Assembly (NCBI GenBank): GCA_045629005.1 | Contig: JAZQQJ010000031.1 | Span: 1 to 15,998, forward strand | DNA from: RGIG3528 sp045629005 | GTDB taxonomy: Bacteria > Bacillota > Clostridia > Lachnospirales > Lachnospiraceae | Direction of reading: 5' to 3' | Length of the DNA stretch: 15,998 nt | Shown here: piece by piece, positions 1 to 7,608 of the stretch | Position numbering within the stretch: the first letter of the stretch is position 1 | How the letters are laid out: each line of letters begins with the position of its first letter | The notes under the pieces: model-generated | The model's input: the letters and a program-made list of their open reading frames with translations, nothing else | The model's database searches: none | Told to the model about the DNA's origin: nothing | Translations under genes and position numbers: made by a program

Positions 1-131
1 CAGAGATTTGCTTACAGCTTCCTTCAGATTCCACCTCACGATAGACACCCTTGCTGTTCAGCTATACACTTCCCACTATCTGGGCGTGTTCGGGACTTGC
101 ACCCGTTAGAGCGCGCCCATGGCGCGCAAAC
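1..131 (-). mobile_element. Group IIC-like intron, 5' portion (continues off left edge)
   Basis: Read on the minus strand, a segment beginning at about 131 with GTTTGCGCGCC folds against a following GGGCGCGC. It then carries CTAACGGGTGCAAGTCCCG and, nearer the edge, GGAATCTGAAGGAAGC. These are typical of domain I of bacterial group II introns; the GGGTGTC...GGAATCTGAAGGAAGC arrangement is one I recall from class C introns. The 5' end lies one base after the T-run of a transcription terminator, which is the insertion site class C introns favour. Only the first ~131 bases are inside the window, so presence of a reverse transcriptase cannot be judged. The exact 5' base is a guess, because GTTTG departs from the usual GUGYG. 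Confidence 0.72.
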
Positions 132-132
132 T

Positions 133-162
133 AAAAAAGCCCTTGGGGAATACCCAAGAGCT
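133..162 (-). terminator. Rho-independent terminator of the hybrid histidine kinase gene
   Basis: Stem CTTGGG/CCCAAG plus AGC/GCT, separated by one C-A mismatch, with loop GAATA. On the minus strand it is followed by TTTTTT. It lies 60 bases past the kinase stop. A T-run also follows on the plus side (165-170), so it could act in both directions. The intron fragment begins right after the minus-strand T-run. Confidence 0.8.
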
Positions 163-221
163 CATTTTTTCAATAACTTTTCATATTCGTTTTTTTATAT
201 GGGTTTGTTGTAATTCCCATA

Positions 222-2522
222 TCAATACTTCACATGTTTATTTATTGCATCAACAACCCTCTTTATTTCAATAGGCTTTGAAATGTGGTCGTTCATGCCC
301 GCTTCATGACTCATTCGAATATCTTCCGCGAAAGCATTCGCTGTCATTGCGATGATTGCAATAGACTTCGCATCCGGTCTGTCGAGTGCACGAATGGCTT
401 TTGTAGCTTCGTAGCCGTTCATACGAGGCATCATAACATCCATAAGGATGCACTTTATATAGCCCGGTTCAAACGACTTGAACTTTTCAACTGCATCAAG
501 GCCATCTCTTGCCGTTTCAATCTCACAGCCGAGATTTTCAAGCATATCCATTGCAATCTCAAGATTAACCTCGTTGTCTTCTACAAGGAGAAGTCTCAAG
601 CCCTTCGGAAGTTCATCGGAGCTTACGGATACATTGGATTCGCTTTCGCCGCTCTGTGACTCCGGTGAAACCGCAATCTCAAGAGGGAATGTAAGAACAA
701 TTGTTGTTCCCATACCCTGCTTACTCGTAACGTCCACCTTTCCGCCAAACAGATCCATAAGCTGCTTAACGATAGCCATTCCAAGACCGGTACCCTTGTA
801 CTGTGTTCTGGCATCGTGGTCGTTTTCCTGGGCAAAAGGCTCGAAAATAGTCTTTAGGAACTCCTCACTCATACCTATGCCGGTATCGGAGCAGGTCATA
901 CGTGCAAACAATGTTTTTCCATCATCCGAAACGTCGCTGTCAAACTTTAGTGTAATCGTTCCACCGTCAGGTGTATATTTTACTGCATTTGACATGACAT
1001 TCAGGATTACCTGACGCATACGTAATGAATCGGTGTATACAAAAGGTGTGTCTATAGGAGCATGTTCTTCGACAATACTGATCTCTCTGTTTGACACGTA
1101 GGAGCTTATAACCGTTATGCACGTCTTTGAAATCTCACGTATATCGAAAATTTCTTTTTCAAGCGTTGTCTTTCCGCTTTCTACTCGCGCAAGTTCAAGA
1201 ACATCATTGATAAGTGTAAGAAGATGCTCGGAATTTATGCTGATTTTTTCAAGACAATTGTCAAGTTTCTCGGGATCGTCACGGTATTTCTTGGCCATGT
1301 TTGTCATACCAATAATACCGTTCATAGGTGTTCTTATATCATGAGACATATTTGAGAGGAATGCTGTTTTTGCCTGAGATGCATTTTCCGCAGCAATATA
1401 TGCCTTCTGAAGTTCTTCCTTTGTTTCAAGTTCGTGACGTTTTTCTTTATCAATTTCCTGAGTTGCAAAAAGGATATTGCGAACCCTGCCGTCTTCTTCA
1501 CGGTCTTTTACAATCATTATCGACCTGAACCACTTATAATCCTGTGCCAGATACTCAATGCTTATCGCGCTTTCATTCATTAACCTTTCCTGAACCGTGT
1601 TCAAGTCAAAAAAGGCCTTAAGATTTTCTTTATGCTCAGCGCTGCAAAGCTTACTTACTATGAAATTCGTTACACCTTCAATATTTCCGCGGTCTCCGGC
1701 AAATTTGTGAACGCTCGGTCTTGCCCAGATTTCCGTATAAGTTCTTTCATCAAGGTTTACGGAATACATTGTGTAATAGGCACGGCTTATTGCAAGAACA
1801 GACTCCTGCTTAATACGTTCCGCGCGCTCTTCAAGCTGTTTCGCTTCTGTTTTTATTTTTCGTTCGTATCGGTTACGGATATATGTCTGATGGAAGATAA
1901 CGTATGTATAGCACGTAATAATCGTTGCCAAATGTGGCATAAGATCTATCCCAATCAGCCAATTTAAGGCAAGCGCAAAAAACGGAATAGCTATGCCACC
2001 GCAGGAAATCAATATTTCCTGACCGAAGAGCTTTTTTCTTGCTCTCAAGCCAAGTAAAAGAAGAACAAGCAAAATCGACACTTCCATAGTGTTGTCGGAA
2101 ACAAGGAACCACTTGTTAATCAGTTCCATATCGGCGTTTTGGAATATGTATGGAATGAGCGCTATGCTGATTCTCCATATGCACCTTAATGCAATAAGCA
2201 CCTCAACAAAGACTTTCAACCCCTTTGCAAGCTTTGAGTTGTCCTCCATTATTGAAAATGCATATAACACAAGGAACAATTGAATCAAATTATATAAGAT
2301 AAGCAGGCATGATGTAACGACATACAAGACCTCAAGTTCCGGTCTTGTTTCTGCATAGGAATTAATTGCGGAGTTGACACAATAAACAAAGTCAACGCAC
2401 AATAGACCTTTCATCCAACGACTTGGTTTCAGGTCTCTACTCATGGAAAAATTACTGCCGATATAAAGAATCAGCATAATAATCGCAGCAAATATTTGAA
2501 TGTAAGAAGAAGATGGTATCAT
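222..2522 (-). CDS. Hybrid sensor histidine kinase with 7-helix membrane domain and receiver domain
   Basis: A 766-aa membrane sensor kinase. Residues 8-215 hold about seven hydrophobic helices. A basic/coiled linker (217-250) and a PAS-like segment (about 246-375) follow. The HisKA box is SHDIRTPMNG with phospho-acceptor His394. The HATPase domain shows the N-box (NVMSNAVKYTP, near 510), DTGIGM and GTGLGM. The C-terminal receiver domain (about 645-765) has acidic VEDNEVN, phospho-acceptor Asp695 in DVMMPRMNG, and SKPI. Autophosphorylation followed by transfer to its own receiver is expected; the final output partner is not in the window. The stimulus of the membrane domain is unknown. It lies 96 bp downstream of the NUDIX-HD gene in the same direction, so it may be the last gene of that run or have its own promoter. 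The start at 2522 is the only one that keeps the first helix whole, but its Shine-Dalgarno is poor and the codon sits in a hairpin. Confidence 0.93.
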   Translation of the reverse strand: MIPSSSYIQIFAAIIMLILYIGSNFSMSRDLKPSRWMKGLLCVDFVYCVNSAINSYAETRPELEVLYVVTSCLLILYNLIQLFLVLYAFSIMEDNSKLAKGLKVFVEVLIALRCIWRISIALIPYIFQNADMELINKWFLVSDNTMEVSILLVLLLLGLRARKKLFGQEILISCGGIAIPFFALALNWLIGIDLMPHLATIITCYTYVIFHQTYIRNRYERKIKTEAKQLEERAERIKQESVLAISRAYYTMYSVNLDERTYTEIWARPSVHKFAGDRGNIEGVTNFIVSKLCSAEHKENLKAFFDLNTVQERLMNESAISIEYLAQDYKWFRSIMIVKDREEDGRVRNILFATQEIDKEKRHELETKEELQKAYIAAENASQAKTAFLSNMSHDIRTPMNGIIGMTNMAKKYRDDPEKLDNCLEKISINSEHLLTLINDVLELARVESGKTTLEKEIFDIREISKTCITVISSYVSNREISIVEEHAPIDTPFVYTDSLRMRQVILNVMSNAVKYTPDGGTITLKFDSDVSDDGKTLFARMTCSDTGIGMSEEFLKTIFEPFAQENDHDARTQYKGTGLGMAIVKQLMDLFGGKVDVTSKQGMGTTIVLTFPLEIAVSPESQSGESESNVSVSSDELPKGLRLLLVEDNEVNLEIAMDMLENLGCEIETARDGLDAVEKFKSFEPGYIKCILMDVMMPRMNGYEATKAIRALDRPDAKSIAIIAMTANAFAEDIRMSHEAGMNDHISKPIEIKRVVDAINKHVKY

Positions 2523-2550
2523 AGCCTGTAGTTTATGACACCATCTTCTT
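2507..2550 (-). promoter_or_regulatory. Hairpin enclosing the kinase start codon
   Basis: Arms at 2507-2522 and 2535-2550 are 16 bases long and complementary except for one position, which becomes a G-U wobble in the kinase mRNA. The loop is 12 bases. The AUG occupies the first three bases of the 3' arm and the only SD-like bases (AGG) are in the loop. There is no U-run after it, so it does not look like a terminator. It may limit translation initiation; this is inference. Confidence 0.5.
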
Positions 2551-2618
2551 TAGTTCAATTATGCACGTAATAAATAATTATTACTTTTTTCTGCTACAAA
2601 TATCCGAATTATATATTT

Positions 2619-3839
2619 TTATAAAGTAATATCTGCTCCTAGCTGTTTTGTAAATGCTTCAACAAGCTTTGTTTTTTCGTCCCACATTGCACGTCCTTCG
2701 GGCGTTGTCATAGGATTGGTCTGCTGCTGGCGGTGAGTGAAACGCATAATGTGATCGTAGCAGTCAGCAAACGTTGCTTTATCGTTTCTTCCGCGCGTAA
2801 TCATGCAATCCATAACAATTCCGAGGGCACCCATGTCATCAAGGAGATCGGCTTCCATAAGAAGAAGGAGATTCCTGTCGAGATTTTCTTCATTCATACG
2901 ATACTTGTCCGAATGCCCTTCAACAAGACTACATATATATTCGGTTCTTTCCTCAGAAAAACCATGTTCAAGAAGATACTGTCTTGTAATCGGCACACCC
3001 GCTTTAGCATGGGAAATGTTCTGCTTATCGGCAATGCCTCTTCCAACATCATGGAAAATCGTTGCAATCATAACGTCCTCATAGGAAAGAGCAGACTTAT
3101 CCGGAGCCGCATCATAAAGCCTGAGTGCCCATCCAAGAACACGCTTTGTGTGCAGGAATCGGCTGTAGTTTAAGTCAACCTTTACTTCAATATCTTCTGT
3201 CCGATCGGCCTGAAGCGTTTTTTCCACGAAGTCCATCATGCCCGCATAATCAAGGCTTCCCATATTTTTTAAGACTTCTTTCTCATGCTTTTCACGAGCC
3301 ATCCTGCGGCGGTCAACGTCATACATATCGATTACCTGTCTGTCGCGTTTGACCATATCCACTTTAACCAAATCTTTTTTCATATCCTCCGACCAATGGT
3401 TGGGCGAATGGAAATTGGCTGAAGCAGCAATCACCGGCTCGATATAAAAGGCTGTAAAGCCCTCTTCGCTCTCATAATCATCAAGTTTCTGCTCACCGGG
3501 CATATCTTCAACTTCACAGAGATAGTAATAATTGTATTGCTCAAAAATCGTATTGTCTTCAATGTTGCTAAGCTGCCTTTTTAAAACATAGCCGTATTCC
3601 TTTATCGATTCCGGAATAACCCTGTAGCCTGTTTCTTCGAGCACTTCACGGATTAATGCATTTTCCCCGGTCTCGCCCTTTTCGATGCCTCCGCCCGGGA
3701 ATTTGTAATAATCATATTTTCTTGAGTAGACAAGAAGAAGTTTCCCATCCTTTTCTATAATGGCTCTGGCTGAAGGTCTGCTAAATACCTTTTCCGTTCC
3801 TTTATAGTCTTTTCTGTCCATTGAAAACAATTCTCTCAT
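2619..3839 (-). CDS. NUDIX hydrolase-HD domain fusion protein
   Basis: Two nucleotide-type hydrolase folds in one 406-aa polypeptide. The N-terminal half (about 20-140) is a NUDIX domain with a complete box, G50-x5-E56-x7-R64-E65-V-x-E68-E69-x-G71, which coordinates metal for cleaving nucleoside diphosphate-X compounds. The C-terminal half (about 220-380) is an HD-type metal phosphohydrolase with His230, His263-Asp264 (FHDVG), His277, His309 and Asp331. A basic/acidic helical linker joins them. The substrate of neither domain can be read from sequence. The start at 3839 was chosen because AAAGGAG lies 6 bases upstream; a longer reading from 3905 would overlap the preceding gene and lacks such a site. 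It follows the small membrane protein by 25 bp and is probably cotranscribed with it. Confidence 0.88.
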   Translation of the reverse strand: MRELFSMDRKDYKGTEKVFSRPSARAIIEKDGKLLLVYSRKYDYYKFPGGGIEKGETGENALIREVLEETGYRVIPESIKEYGYVLKRQLSNIEDNTIFEQYNYYYLCEVEDMPGEQKLDDYESEEGFTAFYIEPVIAASANFHSPNHWSEDMKKDLVKVDMVKRDRQVIDMYDVDRRRMAREKHEKEVLKNMGSLDYAGMMDFVEKTLQADRTEDIEVKVDLNYSRFLHTKRVLGWALRLYDAAPDKSALSYEDVMIATIFHDVGRGIADKQNISHAKAGVPITRQYLLEHGFSEERTEYICSLVEGHSDKYRMNEENLDRNLLLLMEADLLDDMGALGIVMDCMITRGRNDKATFADCYDHIMRFTHRQQQTNPMTTPEGRAMWDEKTKLVEAFTKQLGADITL

Positions 3840-3864
3840 AAGCTGCTCCTTTACGGGGGGGTGA

Positions 3865-4260
3865 TTATTTAAGGATAAGTGTTCTGATAAGCGTTGCAAG
3901 GGCAAACTCTACGCCAAGTCCTCCGACTGTCATAAGAATTATCTGCCAAAGTTTGTATTTAAAGTTCTTCCATACTTTCATAATCTTAACAAGCACAAAG
4001 CCATAAAAGAAATAGAACAAAAGCACGGCAAGAATGAGAAGTCCGCTTGAAAAAAGGAACAAAATGAAGAATATTCCCATAACCGTTCCCCAAAGTTTAA
4101 GAAGCTCGCTCTTCGGATACTTGTCTGTTACTTCTCCCGTTTCATCAACCAGTTTGTCCAAAAGCTGTGACATTACCTTAAAGCTTAAATGAAACCCGAC
4201 CTTCAGCTGGTGGTCCTTTAAATACTGCGCCTCGCTGTCATAATCATCTACATGTGCCAT
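3865..4260 (-). CDS. Small membrane protein of unknown function
   Basis: A 131-aa protein I do not recognise. The first ~55 residues are hydrophilic and charged (MAHVDDYDSEAQYL...). They are followed by a long hydrophobic stretch at about 60-90, probably two helices, and another segment near 105-130. A good ribosome binding site (AAAGGGG) lies before the ATG. It sits 13 bp downstream of the methionine sulfoxide reductase gene and 25 bp upstream of the NUDIX-HD gene, so it is almost certainly in the same transcript. It could tether or regulate one of its soluble neighbours, but nothing in the sequence proves it. Confidence 0.75.
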   Translation of the reverse strand: MAHVDDYDSEAQYLKDHQLKVGFHLSFKVMSQLLDKLVDETGEVTDKYPKSELLKLWGTVMGIFFILFLFSSGLLILAVLLFYFFYGFVLVKIMKVWKNFKYKLWQIILMTVGGLGVEFALATLIRTLILK

Positions 4261-4273
4261 AATACTTTCCCCT

Positions 4274-4726
4274 TTACCTAATTATCTTTTCTATGTTTCG
4301 AACAAGCTGTTCGAGATTTTCTTTATCTTCTTCGGAAAAACGACCGAACTTAACACTGTCTATGTCAAGAACCGCAACAACATTTTCTTCTTTATCGAAA
4401 ACCGGTACGACAATTTCAGAGTTTGATGCACTGTCACATGCAATATGTCCCGGAAACTCATGAACATTGGGGACAAGCTGCGTCTGTTTCGTTTTAAGAG
4501 CCGTTCCGCATACACCTTTCCCGCAAGGTATGCGTGTACATGCAACCTTCCCCTGGAAAGGCCCCAGTACAAGTCTGTTGTTAATGTTTCTGTAAAAGCC
4601 TGCCCAGTTAAGGTCTGACAATTCCCCATAAATAAGTGCCGATATATTGGCCATGGCACAAATCAGGTCATCCTCATCTTCCAAAAGGCTTTCTGCCTGT
4701 GCAAGCATTGTTTTGTAGTCGTTCAT
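4274..4726 (-). CDS. Free methionine-(R)-sulfoxide reductase, GAF-domain type (fRMsr)
   Basis: A 150-aa single-domain GAF protein that reduces free methionine-(R)-sulfoxide in the cytoplasm. The three redox cysteines of the family are present with correct spacing: Cys63 and Cys73 in ACTRIPCGKGVCG and Cys97 in HIACDSAS. The 10- and 24-residue intervals equal those of the E. coli enzyme (Cys84/94/118). An extra Cys68 lies between the first two. Length is typical for the family. The gene starts 9 bp after the stop of the BNR protein with an AGGA site, so it is cotranscribed. It indicates a repair function for oxidative damage within this operon. Confidence 0.93.
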   Translation of the reverse strand: MNDYKTMLAQAESLLEDEDDLICAMANISALIYGELSDLNWAGFYRNINNRLVLGPFQGKVACTRIPCGKGVCGTALKTKQTQLVPNVHEFPGHIACDSASNSEIVVPVFDKEENVVAVLDIDSVKFGRFSEEDKENLEQLVRNIEKIIR

Positions 4727-4735
4727 TTTTCTGTC

Positions 4736-5998
4736 CTATCTTTCTATTTCCAGTACATAAACGTCTTCTGCCCGGTTTACGCTTTGCTTTGTTTCATCAG
4801 GAGAATAAAAACAGTTTTGTACAAGAACATTAATTTTCTTTTCTTTCTTCCAAAGATTTATGTCGAAATTCGGCTCCCACACGCCCACTTCAAAATCGGT
4901 AATGTCGCAGTATTCGTCAAGCCTAAATACATCAACCGATACGAACTCCGCTGCCGAAACACGTGAGCCCCGTTCTTCGTCGCGGATAAGGAGTTTCACC
5001 TTCGTGTCATTCCCCGCCCCTTGAACAAGAATCTGTGGCCGTGCTATCGGAATCTTTTTTGTTCCGACTGATGAAAGCTCAAAATCAGTTTTTCGGAGAT
5101 TTGTATTCTCACATTTCCATTCTTTTCCGTTGAAATGAAGGATATGATACTGAACAGCACCGTTCTCGCGCCAGTAAGAAGCGATATACGGCACATCTTC
5201 GTCGTCGACGGTCATGGAAGTCTGATTGATAAGTGCGCTTCCCTGCGGGATTTCCTTAATTACTTCACAGGTTGCTTCGGTGATGGGCAACGAGTATTTT
5301 TCACCGTCAGACTTTTGAAACTTCTTAAAAGTATCATCGGCAGAAACTGCATAATTCATATTGAAATTGGTTTTAACATCAGGCGTTTCACGCCAAACCC
5401 AGGAAATATGAAGCCTGTCTTTACTGTCGACAACAGCCTGCCAGTACGGTGAAAGCCTGTTTTCTCCGGAAATCAGATTGTCCTGAAGACGAATCCAGCT
5501 TTTTTCCTTTATTGCGTACCTGTTCAGGACAAGATTACCGTTTCCCGACGAACCATCTCTGTACAAGAAAAGAAGGTCACCGTTTGAAAGATTGTAAAAC
5601 TCGGGATAAGTCACGCTTTCTTCAAGGCTTCCAAGCATTGTCGTTTCTTCAAAAGTCGGTGCAGCCATAGCGGTGTGCGACTTTGCTGACTTTGCATACG
5701 TCATTCGCCCTGCATGGTCGGACCATGCGAGGTGTACACATCCGTTTCCATCAACACCAACTGAAATGACGTTATGTGCATCGCTGATATTGGCCTTCAG
5801 CCCCGTGTTAAACGTTTCCCATGAAGCATCGTTCACGCGTCTTGCGAGCATTACTTCTCCGGTGGCATCATAGTAAGCAGCATACTGCACTTTCCCGTCT
5901 TCAAAATACCCTGTCGTAATGGCATTTTTTCGAAAAGAAGTGGCGTTTACAGAGTTTTCCGCATATCCTTTTGTAAGTTTGGTAAGTCTGGTGTTCAT
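4736..5998 (-). CDS. BNR_4-type beta-propeller protein, putative carbohydrate-active
   Basis: A 420-aa protein resembling the BNR repeat-containing family (Pfam BNR_4), whose members often accompany polysaccharide lyases and glycoside hydrolases. Family-like segments are DAHNVISVGVDGNG, VTYPEFYNLSNGDLLFLYRDG, SGNGNLVLNRY, YWQAVVDSKDRLHISWVWRE and SDGEKYSLPIT; they alternate in the manner of propeller blades. No signal peptide or membrane segment is visible, so the protein is probably cytoplasmic and would act on imported oligosaccharides, if it is an enzyme at all. I prefer the ATG at 5998: the upstream ATG at 6046 would place coding sequence over the AT-rich promoter-like region, although the SD before 5998 (GGGG, ten bases away) is weak. 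It is the first gene of the minus-strand run. Confidence 0.85.
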   Translation of the reverse strand: MNTRLTKLTKGYAENSVNATSFRKNAITTGYFEDGKVQYAAYYDATGEVMLARRVNDASWETFNTGLKANISDAHNVISVGVDGNGCVHLAWSDHAGRMTYAKSAKSHTAMAAPTFEETTMLGSLEESVTYPEFYNLSNGDLLFLYRDGSSGNGNLVLNRYAIKEKSWIRLQDNLISGENRLSPYWQAVVDSKDRLHISWVWRETPDVKTNFNMNYAVSADDTFKKFQKSDGEKYSLPITEATCEVIKEIPQGSALINQTSMTVDDEDVPYIASYWRENGAVQYHILHFNGKEWKCENTNLRKTDFELSSVGTKKIPIARPQILVQGAGNDTKVKLLIRDEERGSRVSAAEFVSVDVFRLDEYCDITDFEVGVWEPNFDINLWKKEKKINVLVQNCFYSPDETKQSVNRAEDVYVLEIER

Positions 5999-5999
5999 C

Positions 6000-6027
6000 T
6001 TGTTTTTTCCCCAAATAATTTTATAAT
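6000..6027 (+). promoter_or_regulatory. Candidate promoter for the YggC-like kinase
   Basis: TTGTTT, 16 bases, TATAAT on the plus strand. The palindrome at 6050-6063 would then fall in the early transcribed region. Minus-strand promoter elements for the BNR gene must overlap the same AT-rich stretch, but I cannot pick a convincing pair. Confidence 0.35.
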
Positions 6028-6049
6028 ATGTATAAAAATTTAGCAAGCA

Positions 6050-6063
6050 TCAAAACGTTTTGA
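6050..6063. promoter_or_regulatory. 14-bp perfect palindrome, candidate LacI-family operator
   Basis: TCAAAACGTTTTGA is an exact palindrome with a central CG, the hallmark of LacI/GalR-family operators. It lies between the divergently transcribed BNR protein and YggC-like kinase genes, next to AT-rich promoter-like sequence. No LacI-family gene is in the window, so the regulator would be elsewhere. Confidence 0.5.
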
Positions 6064-6104
6064 AAAGCTGTGAACGAGCCTATTCACAGATTAAGGAGAG
6101 GCAT

Positions 6105-6818
6105 ATGGTTTTTACCGAAAACATTAACGGAATCGATGTTACCGCAACGTACTCCGAAGAAGAAATAAATAAGCGATACATCCCTTTTTTGCAGAAGCTG
6201 ACTAATCTTCAAAAGCAGAAAGGAAGCCGTGTTCTTGTTCTGCTTGCAGCCCCTCCCGGATGCGGCAAAACAACGCTTCTTCACTTTTTGAAAAAACTTT
6301 CCGAAGAAACCGAAGGTCTGACACCTGTAACAATCATTGGAATGGACGGCTTCCATCACTATCAGGACTGGCTTTTATCCCACAATACAGTTCGTGACGG
6401 CGAAGAAATGCCAATGGTACGAATAAAAGGCGCTCCTGTTACATTTGACCTGGAAAAGCTGACCGAGGCTGTTAAAAAAGTGGCTTCGGGCGATTGTATC
6501 GGCTGGCCGGAATATAACAGAATGACGCACAATCCTGTCGAAAATGCCGTTCAGGTAAGCGGAAACATTGTTCTTTTAGAGGGAAATTATCTTCTTTTAA
6601 ATGAAGAAGGCTGGAAAGACCTTAAGCAGTACGCTGATGTTACGGTTGCACTCTCCGCAGATGAAGCACTTTTAAAGGAAAGGCTTGTCGAACGCCAGCA
6701 TAAAAGCGGAAAAGCGTACGACGACGCCGTACGCTTTGTAGAATTCAGTGATATGGTCAATGTCCGCACATGCCTGGAAAAATCCGCCAAAGCAGACATT
6801 ACTTGGATTATGGGGTGA
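6105..6818 (+). CDS. YggC-like P-loop nucleoside/sugar kinase family protein
   Basis: A 237-aa kinase of the pantothenate kinase/uridine kinase-like P-loop group, closest in pattern to E. coli YggC. The Walker A motif is APPGCGKTT (residues 49-57). The family signatures GMDGFHHYQDWL, KGAPVTFDLEKL, WPEYNRMTHNPVE and LLEGNYLLL follow, then a LID-like LKERLVERQ. The exact substrate is not determined; relatives act on sugars, nucleosides or pantothenate. The start at 6105 follows AAGGAG with 6-base spacing; an upstream in-frame ATG at 6060 lacks a ribosome site. It is divergent from the BNR operon and shares a putative operator with it, which hints at carbohydrate use. Confidence 0.87.
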   Translation: MVFTENINGIDVTATYSEEEINKRYIPFLQKLTNLQKQKGSRVLVLLAAPPGCGKTTLLHFLKKLSEETEGLTPVTIIGMDGFHHYQDWLLSHNTVRDGEEMPMVRIKGAPVTFDLEKLTEAVKKVASGDCIGWPEYNRMTHNPVENAVQVSGNIVLLEGNYLLLNEEGWKDLKQYADVTVALSADEALLKERLVERQHKSGKAYDDAVRFVEFSDMVNVRTCLEKSAKADITWIMG

Positions 6819-6828
6819 AATTCGCCTT

Positions 6829-6858
6829 TACAGTTCGTTTTATCGTATTAACTGTAAT
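6829..6858. repeat. Short inverted repeat between convergent genes
   Basis: TTACAGTT and AACTGTAA face each other across about 14 bases at the junction of the convergent kinase and HAD genes. There is no clear T-run on either side, so termination here is possible but weakly supported. Confidence 0.3.
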
Positions 6859-7532
6859 GATTTTGTATAGAACTCCTTCGGGTTATTCTCATTCACAAGA
6901 TGAATAAAGTTCAGTTTTGAGTCCTTCGCGCCCTTTATGTCGCTAGACTCGCTGTCACCAATCATTACTGTTTTCGAGCGGTCCATATCATATCTGTCCA
7001 GAAGGAAGTCAAAAAACTTTCTGTCAGGCTTCATACAACCATAATCACTGGACATAATAAAATCATCAACAAGCTCATGAAGCTTGAACATCTTAATTTC
7101 CGGCAACGTGTAAGTTGCCTGTGCATTACTGAGGATGTAAGCCTTCTTTCCACAGTCGTGAAGCTTTTTAATGAAATTTTCCACATCCGGAAAAAGCCTT
7201 ATATATTCTCTTGATGCGACTCTGAAATCATACGAAACGCGGTCAATAATGTCCTTGTTAACCGTTCCGTTGCCATATCTGCGAAACAGATCTTCATATA
7301 CTTCAGTAATATCAATCTCCGGATATTCGAAAGGGCCTTCTTCCAGCTGCTTTTTACGAAGCGCCCTATCCGCATCAAAAAACTCTTCGCGAAACTGCTC
7401 AATCGGCGGATGCTTAATGCCATTTGCATCAAGCACCGCACACCATTTTTCCCACGTTTCGGATGCATATTCATCCGTGCGGATGTCTATTAATGTGCCA
7501 TATAAATCGAAGATGTAATTATCAAAATTCAT
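6840..7532 (-). CDS. HAD-superfamily hydrolase
   Basis: A 230-aa haloacid dehalogenase-like hydrolase with cap insertion between motifs I and II. Motif I is FDLYGTLID with nucleophile Asp9; motif II is LSNAQ; motif III is the Lys in CMKPDRKFF; motif IV is IGDSESSD. The position two residues after the nucleophile, usually the general acid Asp in phosphatases, is Tyr11, as in L-2-haloacid dehalogenases, so phosphatase activity should not be assumed. The start at 7532 was chosen because TTTGGAG precedes it at good distance; a TTG twelve bases upstream would lie inside that site. It follows the APH-fold gene by 76 bp in the same direction and may share its transcript. Confidence 0.88.
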   Translation of the reverse strand: MNFDNYIFDLYGTLIDIRTDEYASETWEKWCAVLDANGIKHPPIEQFREEFFDADRALRKKQLEEGPFEYPEIDITEVYEDLFRRYGNGTVNKDIIDRVSYDFRVASREYIRLFPDVENFIKKLHDCGKKAYILSNAQATYTLPEIKMFKLHELVDDFIMSSDYGCMKPDRKFFDFLLDRYDMDRSKTVMIGDSESSDIKGAKDSKLNFIHLVNENNPKEFYTKSLQLIR

Positions 7533-7608
7533 GATTTTCTCCAAAGAAGGGTAAACAATTCGTTTGCCGAAGATTTGTCTTTATCAAAATCTGCACCCCA
7601 AAAAAAAC

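Noticed and set aside
3840..3905. Longer start for the NUDIX-HD protein
   Set aside because: It would overlap the preceding gene by 41 bases without a ribosome site, whereas ATG 3839 has AAAGGAG at correct spacing.
6046..6048. Longer start for the BNR protein
   Set aside because: It would run over the AT-rich divergent promoter region and has no Shine-Dalgarno; ATG at 5998 better fits the beginning of family-like sequence.
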